Below, in pieces: positions 56,229-64,000 of a stretch of 64,000 bases of DNA (its first letter is position 1; each line of letters begins with the position of its first letter). The stretch is from Triticum aestivum. Its lineage: Eukaryota; Streptophyta; Magnoliopsida; Poales; Poaceae. Under the pieces are notes generated by a model, which did no database searches, was not told the DNA's origin, and saw only the letters and a program-made list of their open reading frames with translations. Both the position numbers and the translations under genes were made by a program. The DNA is taken from the NCBI RefSeq assembly GCF_018294505.1, contig NC_057811.1, forward strand, positions 22,734,579 to 22,798,578. Reading direction: 5' to 3'.

Positions 56229-59200
56229 GTAAGGACCAAAAAGGTTTGAAGACATAGAGCCTATACTCGTTCACAGAAGGAGTAGGAGAGGATGCAAGGT
56301 CGACGTCAGGGTTTGGCGGTGTAGACGAACTTGGTGCAGTGTCGATACGCGCTGAAGTTGGAGGAGGTGAAGTAGCATCATCTTGATCATCGATTACTCT
56401 GGCATTCACCGTTGCAGCGGAGGAGGAATAATCCGAGTCTTCAAGAGACGGAGTTCGACACAAGACATCATTCCTTGGAGGAGTGGAGTCAAACTTGAAT
56501 CTTTCAGTGAAGCCATCGTCTTGAAGATCTGCTTCAGCACTGAGCAATGTCAAACTCTTCCATGACCTCTGACAGGTTTCATGTGTAACAAAGGCATTCT
56601 TGGTGGCAAGATTGCGAATGCGATTGACGTCCACCAAGAGGCTTTGCATCTGCCGCTTCAGCCAGAAGTGATGCTTATCCTGTTTCTGATGCAGGGCAAC
56701 GAGAAGTTCTTGGTCATTGAGAACATGAGATCGCTTCCGAGGCCTTTGAGCAATAGTGCTTTCAGTGGCTTCAGTTTGAGCACGGTGAGGTAAGCGTGTA
56801 TTGCCAGCCAAAGGATAAACACGAGTGACTGCCTGGACTCCTTCAATGGGTTGCGTGAAGCTTTGGTGATCAGCATTGTGAAGACAAACAGGCTCCTTGG
56901 CAGGCTCTGGGTATATGGCTTCAACTGACATATCAACCTCTGGCAGAAAGATCAGATGGTTGCGAGCAGAGGGCTGATAGTTGACAGCTGAGTGTAGCTT
57001 GATGAGGCACATGACCCACGAAGCGTAGAACTTCAGTCCAAAGAGATCAGAGCCTGATGCAGCCAACTGCCTGATAAAGAAGTCTTGAGCATCGAAGCTG
57101 ATGCCGTTGAAGATATAAAAGACCAAAGTCTTCATTGCTCCTTCAAGTTTTGCTGCTGAAGAATATCCTTTGACAGGCCATAGAGTTCGCCTAATGATGT
57201 GATAAATAGTGCATGGCAGATACTCTAGATCTTCGACAAAGAACTCCTTTGGGTAATCAGTGCCATGTGGCAGAGGCTTCATCATGCTCAGCATTTGGCT
57301 CATGTTGGGCTCTGGCTTGTGGAAGATACTCTCCAGAGCATTGCGGTGAAGCTGACAACCATGTTCATATAATTCTCCTGGAGTGGGCAGTCCGGTTAGC
57401 TCAATGATGTCAAAAGCTTTGGCTTCATGATGGACATTGCCTGTCATCCACTCAAGGACCCAAGTCTTCGGATCCCTGTTGTATTCGCGAATGTGGAGGG
57501 TAGCATAAAATTGAAGCAGAAGTTCTTCATTCCAATGCTCCTTATCAGTCACAAAGTTTAGCAAGCCAGCATCACGGAAGCAGTCAAGGGCTTCTTCAAG
57601 GCATGGCAATCCAGCAATGGCTTCGCAGTCAAGACGCATATGAGGAAAGATGCGCCCTTGATCATAAAGAACACATGAATAATAATTGCATTGCTGATAG
57701 CTCCAGAACCGATATGATGAAATCCTTGGCTTGGAATAGGGGTTCTTGGAACTATCAAAGAAAGTGTTGTGCGCAATGAAGCCATTTGCATTGAAGGACC
57801 CTGGTGAAGTGGCAGTACATGGAAACCTGGGTAGTCTTGGCTTTGGCTTCTGGACCTGTGTCCTGTGCGCGACATGATAGTCAAATTGCGGACCAGCAGG
57901 AGGAGGAGGAACCAGAATAGGCCATCTGAGAGTGACCATCTGACCATAGTTGTATGCTTGCTCAATAGTATGTGGCCTGGGAGGCGGTACAGGAGCAGTG
58001 GCAGTGGCAGTGACTTCAGGCTGCAGATTGGCATCAGGTGCAGCATTGACTTCAGGTGCTATCACTTCGGGCACCACATTGACTTCAGGTGCCACATTAG
58101 CTTCATCCATGACAACGTCATTGGCTTCAGTGTTGGTGTTGGTGGACGCCTCAATGTTGTTAACCTCCACTTGATTAGCTGGAGGGTCAGACACGTTCTC
58201 CTCGAGAACAACTTGGTTGGTAGGGGATGTAGCAACACGTGCTTCTTCTTCTCTTGGTTCTTCGTGGTCATCGGCTGATGCAGCCGGAATATCTTCAGCC
58301 ATATTGGCTTCAGTCTCGGGGTTGTTCACAGTTGGAGAGGCTTCAGGAAAGACTTGGCGTGAAACGGATTGACGCTCTTCTCCTTTTGGAACACTTGACA
58401 GAGTGACCTGAGGCCTTGGTCCTTTGCGAAGCCTGCGAAACGCTGGCGACGCTTGTGGAGATGGAGTTGGTTGGGCCACAAAGTCTTCATCTTCAATCAC
58501 CGGAGTGGTGACTTGAGTTGGGGGAGTAATAGGTGTTTCTTCTTGACGGGGGGAGTCTTGTGGGTGATTGGCCCATGAGTCATCCTGAGCAGTTGGCGTC
58601 AATGGAAGTCCAATGCTGATGAGTTCGCTGTTCGTAAGAACAGGCGATGATACCATGTTGTGCTTGATCTGAGGAAGGACTTCATCATCTTCAACATTGT
58701 CATGATGACCAATGTCTTCATCTGCGGTGGGGTCAACAGCTGGAATGTCTTAAGCTTCAAGAGCTTCTGTGGAAGCAGGCTCATGAACGATCATTCGACG
58801 TTCTTGTTGTGCAGATTCAGGGCAAGCAACAGAAATCAGCTCGACTACAAGGGGCTCTGTGGGAGCAGCACGATCTCTCTTCTTCATCTTGCGCTTCTTG
58901 GTGGGTGGAGCATCATCAGTGGTGTTCTTGGTCTTGCGCTTTCTGGCCTTGGCTTCAGCTGCCCTTGTCTTCTGAAGCTCCGAAGCCACTGTGGGGACCT
59001 TAGACTTCACGCCTGTCATACTGGCTGGGAAGACAATGCGAGGTTCTTCCTACCTGAATGGTTCAGTTTGGTCCACAGATGGCTTGTTCTTCTGCTTGGC
59101 AGCCATCTTAGGGTCGATGCCAGGATGCCCAAGTGCCTTGCGCTTCTCAGCTTCATTGTAAGCTTGAACACACTTGGCAGCGAGAATCTTCATGCGCTCA

Positions 59201-60562
59201 CGAGAACCTTTTGGCTTCATCACGTTTCTTGTGAAATACTTCGTTGAGCTCATGCAGCATGACCTTGAAGTTCTGGACGTCTGCCACGCTGAGCTTGGCC
59301 ACATGCTTCTTGAACTGAGCCTTTTCATAATCGATCTTATGCTTCAGCCCAACAATTTTCTGAGCAAGAGCCAGCTCAGGAGCAATGGCTCCATGGAAGG
59401 AGACGCTTAGGCCAATTGGAAGTTGCAGATCATCAAAGCTGAGATTGGGGGTGTCAAACCACTCATCAATGAAGTTGCTCAATACTTCCACGTCAAAGAG
59501 AGGCAAATCATTGAAGATTTCCGCCTCTTGCTTGCTCTTTATCAGCTTCTCAAGAGCGTCATCAGCAAGATCGTCATCACTTGACAGATCAATGGCGTCA
59601 TTCTCGTTCCTTAGAACAACAGCAGGGGTCAGAGCTGGACCAGTGGTGTGCATAGGCTTCTTTTTCTTCTTCCCAGACTTGGAGATGCGTGAGAGATCTT
59701 CAGACTGCACACTTGGTGCAGGAGGAGCAGTGGCTAGAGGCTTCACTCGTGAAGCTTTTGGTGCAGGGGAAGGCTTCGAAGCTTTAGGTTTCTTCAGCTT
59801 CTTCAGCTTCGATGGTGCAGGCGCTTCGTCAGAATCAGCATCGTTTGCAGGCTCATCCACGGCTGTCCCTTGAACCATAATATGAGTGATGAGACCTTCT
59901 AGGTTGTAGAAGGGCCCAACAAGATTGGGTTCAGCTTCGCGTGTGCCATCGGCACGAGGAGCAGAGGGGCCTGGATTGAAGTCTAATCCCCGCGACTTCT
60001 TGTTTTCTTTGGCCGAGTTCTTGGCAAACTGGAAGTTGCGCTTGAACAAATTATCGTCACGACACCATAGCAATGAAGATGGGTCGGCATCTGCAGGTTG
60101 TGGTCCACGGACCATGCAAGGGTAGAAGCCTTGTTCAATGGCTTCAGCTCTGGACCTGGGTGGAAGATTTTTGTACAAAATGTCTCCCCATGGTCGCTTG
60201 ATGGCATTCTTCTCAGCATATTCTTGGGTCACGAACCTGTACTTGTACCAGTGTTCTGCCCAATATCTTCGAATCCATTGGATTCGGGTTTTTCGCTGAT
60301 TGTAGTCCTCCTCTGGATCTGTCTTGTACAGCTCATAGAGGTCAGGAGGCAAATCTCTTGAGGTGTTCCCACGACGCTGTCTGCCACCCTTCCTTGCAGA
60401 CTTCTCTATTGCCATGAAGTTCAGACTGAATGGCTTCAACACTATCAAAGGCTTCCGTCTGCTGGTCAGACAGGAACTGGCTTCGGGAGAGTTGATGCGA
60501 TGTTGTAAGAATTCTGCAAATGAATGCAGACTATGAGAACCAAGAGATTCTCCCACGGACAT
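56059..60562 (-). pseudogene. Sirevirus long accessory (env-position) gene
   Basis: One long reading frame of roughly 1,500 codons is broken into four parts: 60562-59198, a frameshift near 59215, then the same frame to 56059 with stops at 59047-59049 and 58747-58749. The first part starts MSVGESLGSHSLHS and has RDLPPDLYELYKTDPEEDYN, then long Lys/Pro/Ser-rich and acidic tracts and a coiled coil. The 865-codon last part has an acidic, Ala/Pro/Val-rich low-complexity region and a conserved-looking globular part (AKAFDIIELTGLPTPGELYE, PKEFFVEDLEYLPCTIYHII, FYIFNGISFDAQDFFIRQLA) like plant transposon proteins. The last 40 residues are hydrophobic. Position after pol matches Sirevirus env-like genes. 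Function unknown. Confidence 0.75.
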
Positions 60563-61139
60563 GTACCTGTGACAGCATTAGAGATGCGAGGGAAGGGGAA
60601 GAGGTCATATGCATTCTCTGAAGATTTTGAAGATAAATTAGTTTAGAAGACATTGACCTCATAGCGCGAAGACATTCACTTATATGTTGAGAGTTGGTTC
60701 CAGATTTGTACGAATCCAAGAATAAGTACAAGTGAGGAATCTAACTATGTGTGAAGCATAAGTGAATATACTAGGCATTATATGAGATGCAGAAGGATAG
60801 ATCCAAATTTGTGGAGGCAGAAACCACTTTTTGGTAAAAAGGATGAATATATAGGATCAAAAACACGGTAAAAAGAGGGTTTTAATTTACCACACGATGA
60901 ACTGCTAGACAGAGTAGAACATGAGGCCGAGTAGTTCGATCTTCCGTGCCCTAACTTGGCAACGGAGGACACCTACGGCGGCGGCGGAGAAGACGATGTC
61001 CGCGGCCGGCGTGAAGACGGCGTCGGAGAGGTCGCGGCAGCTAAGCGCTTCGTCCCCGGCGTCGTCGAGAGCTAGCGATGGCGCTAGGGTTTGTCGAGGT
61101 GGAGAGGTGGAAGAAGGATTTTGACCGCGATTGGACGGG
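60563..61139 (-). other. Leader of Sirevirus accessory gene with possible intron
   Basis: Downstream (minus strand) of the TATA box comes AAACCCTAGCGCCATCGC, a typical plant 5' leader word, and a GC-rich exon-like part to about 60905. A possible donor (GTGTGGTAAAT) lies near 60887, then about 310 bp of T-rich intron-like DNA, and an acceptor (ATGCTGTCACAG) ends at 60568, six bases before the accessory ATG at 60562. The GC-rich part also holds an open frame (61165-60905) without known family, which could be an upstream coding exon. Confidence 0.45.
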
Positions 61140-61147
61140 TATTTATA
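61140..61147 (-). promoter_or_regulatory. Internal TATA box before Sirevirus accessory gene
   Basis: The minus strand reads CCCTATAAATACCCG, a strong plant TATA context, about 580 bp upstream of the accessory ATG and about 720 bp downstream of the pol stop. It is separate from the LTR promoter. Confidence 0.5.
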
Positions 61148-61863
61148 GGGAAAGGGACGGCACAACGCAATTACGCAGGTGCCCCTGGCGGTTCACATCT
61201 GAGGGACACGTGGCGAACATGCAACACATTGGAAGTTTTCCCACGTTCCCACGCCCGCCTGGTCTGTCGGATGGTCGTTCCGGCTTCTCTGAGTTTCAGG
61301 CAATAAGAATTGAGCATTTAAAATAGATTTAATGTTTGTCTCTGTATCTTCTGCTAACAAGGACGCAGAGAAGACATTCGACAGTTTCAACAGAATGCAT
61401 ATGATTTGGATAGATAGAGTTTGAGATAGGAAGCATAGAGAGGTTAGGGTCTGATCACATTCACTTAGTTCAAAAGATTCAAATGAGAAGACATAGCTAT
61501 AAGTGAATGCTGTAGAGGACAGAACACTAATATATGTATATATCAGAATGCAACCAAATCAACATAGTGAAGATAATCATGAAGACAAGTTGAAATTGAA
61601 GACAAACGAAATGCGAAGACATAGCAAATGTAACGCCATGAGAAAAACACTTCAAAACAGAGAATTTGGTGGTGGCGTTACCCACCGTATAGGAAGTATT
61701 AGACCCAGACACGGCGCACAATTATCGTGGCGCTCCGAAGTCAAATTCCACGTTAATGTATTCACACTTAGAATGTAAGTCTTCATTGATTGAAGATATA
61801 CTTTACTTCGTGTGTTGCACATCTAAGTCATCATCATGCATAAGTGTTAGGATGTGTGCCTGA
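61148..61863. other. Region between Sirevirus pol and internal promoter
   Basis: AT-rich noncoding DNA with GAAGACA/TCTTC words. It would contain upstream control sequence of the accessory gene if the internal promoter is real. No gene is supported. Confidence 0.5.
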
Positions 61864-64000
61864 TCACAGGACATTTGAGGATTCCAAGATATTTAGCTCA
61901 CACCGTAACTTGCAAAACCTTTTCTCATCCAAGGGCTTTGTGAAGATATCTGCCAGTTGCTCTTCAGTGTTGACGTGTATGATATCAATATCTTCCTTCA
62001 TGACATGATCTCTGAGAAAGTGATGACGAATTTCAATATGCTTTGTCTTCGAGTGCTGAACTGGGTTGTTGGCAATCTTGATGGCGCTTTCGTTGTCACA
62101 GTAGAGTGGTACTTGTTTCAGATGGATGCCATAGTCCTTGAGTGTTTGCTTCATCCAAAGAAGCTGAGCGCAGCATGATCCAGCAGCAATGTATTCAGAT
62201 TCAGCAGTGGAGAGTGATACACAGTTTTGCTTCTTTGAAGACCAATAGACAAGTGATCGTCCCAGAAAGTGACATGTGCCTGATGTAGACTTGCGATCCA
62301 CCTTGTCACCACTATAATCAGCATCCGAGAATCCAACTAGATCAAATTCTGAGCCCTTTGGATACCATAATCCTAATGTTGTGGTGTAAGCCAAATAGCG
62401 AAGAATTCGCTTCACAGCTAAGTGATGCAATTCCTTTGGTGCCGCTTGGAATCGAGCACACATGCAAACACTAAGCATAATATCTGGCCTAGATGCACAT
62501 AAATAAAGTAAAGAACCAATCATGGAGCGGTATACCTTTTGATCGAACTCTTTACCATTGGCGTCAGGACCTAGATGACTCTTGGTTGGCATTGGCGTCG
62601 TGTAACCTTTGCAGTCTTGCATTCCAAACTTCTTCAGACAATCTTTGAGGTATTTCTCTTGATATATGAAGATGCCATTTCTTTGCTGACGAATTTGAAG
62701 ACCAAGGAAGAACTTCAGCTCACCCATCATGGACATCTGATATTGCTCTTGCATCATGTGTCCAAACTCATCACTGTATTTCTGGTTGGTGCAGCCGAAG
62801 ATAATGCCATCCACATATATTTGGCACACAAACATTTCACCATCATATGTCTTCATGAAGAGTGTGGGATCCAGGGAGCCAGGTTTGAAGCCTTTGCTCT
62901 TCAGGAAGTCTGAGAGCATGTCATACCAAGCGCGAGGGGCTTGTTTGAGGCCATACAGTGCCTTGTTTAGCTTGTACACCATATCATGATGTTTTGGATC
63001 TTCAAAGCCAGGAGGTTGTGTGACATACACTTCTTCTTCAATCTTGCCATTGAGAAATGCACTCTTCACATCCATTTGATACAGCAAGATGTTGTGATGG
63101 TTAGCATAGGCTAGCAGTATACGAATAGCTTCAAGCCTAGCCACAGGAGCAAATGTTCCATCAAAGTCAATCCCTTCAATTTGAGTGTATCCTTGAGCAA
63201 CGAGACGAGCTTTGTTTCTGACAACTTGACCATGCTCATCTTGTTTGTTGCGATATATCCATTTTGTGCCTATTATGTTGTGCTTGCGGGGGTCAGGACG
63301 CTTGACAAGTTCCCAGACATTGTTCAGCTTGAACTGTTGAAGCTCTTCTTGCATAGCTTGAATCCATTCAGGTTCCATGAAGGCTTTAGCAACTTTCTTA
63401 GGTTCAGATATTGAGACAAAAGCAAAGTGCCCACAGAAATTTGCTAGTTGTGTTGCTCTTGAATGAGTGAGTGGACCAGGCGCATTGATGCTATCAATTA
63501 TCTTCTCAATCTGTACTTCATTTGCAACACGAGGGTGAACTGGACGAAGATTTTGCTCTTGCTGATCATTGTCATCGTTGGGAGGATTGTCTTCGGGCTG
63601 AGCATTGTCTTCAGGTTGATTAGGTGCAGAAATGATAAGTTCCTCTTCAGGTTGTGCTTCAGACGGTATGATTTCTCCAGTTCCCATTAGCTTGATGGAT
63701 TCACTGGGTGGAACTTCATCTAGCACATTTGGCAGGTGCTCTCTTTGCGAGCCGTTAGTCTCATCGAACCGCACATCCATAGTTTCAACCACTTTATAGT
63801 GAAAGAGGTTGAAGACTCTGTAGGAGTGCGAGTCCTTTTTGTAACCGAGCATAAAACCTTCATGTGCTTCCGGCGCAAATTTTGAAGTGTGATGTGGATC
63901 CTTGATCCAGCACCTAGCACCAAATACTCTGAAGTAGCTGACATTTGGCTTCTTACCAGTGAGGAGTTCATAGGATGTTTTCTTCATAAGCTTGTGAAGA
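61864..64000 (-). CDS. Sirevirus pol: integrase end, reverse transcriptase, RNase H
   Basis: An open frame of more than 707 codons runs from the window edge to a stop at 61864. It opens with the end of integrase ([20 protein letters not shown]), then an acidic linker, RT ([76 protein letters not shown]) and RNase H ([52 protein letters not shown]). The RT catalytic motif reads YVDG (Gly codon at 62806-62808) where the family has YVDD, which should abolish DNA synthesis. No stop or frameshift is present, unusual for this window, so the copy may be fairly young. Gag, protease and the integrase core are outside. Confidence 0.92.
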   Translation of the reverse strand, partial: LHKLMKKTSYELLTGKKPNVSYFRVFGARCWIKDPHHTSKFAPEAHEGFMLGYKKDSHSYRVFNLFHYKVVETMDVRFDETNGSQREHLPNVLDEVPPSESIKLMGTGEIIPSEAQPEEELIISAPNQPEDNAQPEDNPPNDDNDQQEQNLRPVHPRVANEVQIEKIIDSINAPGPLTHSRATQLANFCGHFAFVSISEPKKVAKAFMEPEWIQAMQEELQQFKLNNVWELVKRPDPRKHNIIGTKWIYRNKQDEHGQVVRNKARLVAQGYTQIEGIDFDGTFAPVARLEAIRILLAYANHHNILLYQMDVKSAFLNGKIEEEVYVTQPPGFEDPKHHDMVYKLNKALYGLKQAPRAWYDMLSDFLKSKGFKPGSLDPTLFMKTYDGEMFVCQIYVDGIIFGCTNQKYSDEFGHMMQEQYQMSMMGELKFFLGLQIRQQRNGIFIYQEKYLKDCLKKFGMQDCKGYTTPMPTKSHLGPDANGKEFDQKVYRSMIGSLLYLCASRPDIMLSVCMCARFQAAPKELHHLAVKRILRYLAYTTTLGLWYPKGSEFDLVGFSDADYSGDKVDRKSTSGTCHFLGRSLVYWSSKKQNCVSLSTAESEYIAAGSCCAQLLWMKQTLKDYGIHLKQVPLYCDNESAIKIANNPVQHSKTKHIEIRHHFLRDHVMKEDIDIIHVNTEEQLADIFTKPLDEKRFCKLRCELNILESSNVL

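Larger units (their letters stand above)
54409..64000 (-). mobile_element. Maximus-like Sirevirus (Copia), 3' two thirds
   Basis: On the minus strand the order is pol (64000-61864), a leader-like region, a long accessory gene (60562-56059), polypurine tracts and a 3' LTR (55736-54409). Accessory genes after pol and repeated polypurine tracts mark the Sirevirus group of Copia elements; in wheat the matching family is Maximus, from memory. The gag, protease, most of integrase and the 5' LTR lie beyond the right edge. The left border TGCTAGTTATCGAC lies next to gaaag, possibly half of the target-site duplication. The copy is decayed in its accessory gene, and its RT has a catalytic change. Confidence 0.85.

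Noticed and set aside
60905..61165. 86-codon minus-strand frame as a certain gene
   Set aside because: It overlaps the TATA box at 61140-61147 and begins upstream of it, so the full frame cannot be a transcript product of that promoter. Kept only as part of the leader hypothesis.
1..64000. tRNA, rRNA or organelle-derived inserts
   Set aside because: I looked for obvious tRNA cloverleaf ends, rRNA words and plastid genes and saw none, but small tRNA genes or short organelle pieces could escape a reading by eye.

Overview
This window is nuclear DNA of a large grass genome, almost certainly a Triticeae species (wheat, Aegilops, barley or rye group). The basis is a Copia LTR that reads like the wheat Angela family, an LTR start typical of abundant Triticeae Gypsy elements, CACTA transposons of Triticeae type, a Maximus-like Sirevirus, and spliced plant gene pieces. 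I see no complete, intact cellular gene. The sequence is a stack of nested transposons, with gene pieces that were captured or have decayed.

Layout, left part (1-15 kb). A minus-strand Gypsy LTR and a minus-strand Copia LTR (1-1726) abut the 3' part of a CACTA element (1727-13926). That element carries a Ptta/En/Spm-type accessory protein and a Ulp1 (C48) protease-like gene. A 195-bp Harbinger-type MITE (3980-4174) splits one of its exons. A second CACTA element of 7.5 kb (5429-12944) sits in an intron of the protease gene. This inner element is a gene-capturing (Pack-type) CACTA. It carries exons of HSP90 and of the purine-synthesis enzyme PurH/ATIC with introns and splice sites, plus further exon-like pieces I cannot name.

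Middle part (15-34 kb). A Harbinger-type element with only a Myb/SANT-like ORF lies at 15316-17109. A low-copy-looking stretch follows, with one recognisable decayed exon of an EBS/SHL-like PHD-finger gene (minus strand, 20593-20758). Two decayed copies of one Copia element lie in direct orientation (21930-24640 and 25665-27575). A possible TIR element spans 29143-32058, and a decayed F-box-family C-terminal exon lies at 32418-32930.

Right part (34-64 kb). The 3' half of an Angela-like Copia element runs into one LTR (35462-37203), and that LTR runs directly into the 5' half of another copy, so a single LTR is shared. The second copy's gag is cut by a third CACTA element (39258 onward). That CACTA is interrupted by a complete Tat-lineage Gypsy element on the minus strand (40624-53907; two 521-bp LTRs, TSD CATGG) and then by a Maximus-like Sirevirus on the minus strand (54409 to beyond the window end).

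The most interesting content is in the two right-hand retroelements. The Tat element carries a seven-exon gene on the strand opposite gag-pol, with its own TATA box and leader and splice phases that fit across exons. The Sirevirus carries a very long accessory ORF behind pol, preceded by a plant-like TATA box, a GC-rich leader and plausible splice sites. Both look like accessory genes expressed apart from the LTR promoter. Nearly every coding region has stops or frameshifts, many of them apparent CAG-to-TAG changes, as expected of methylated, silenced elements.
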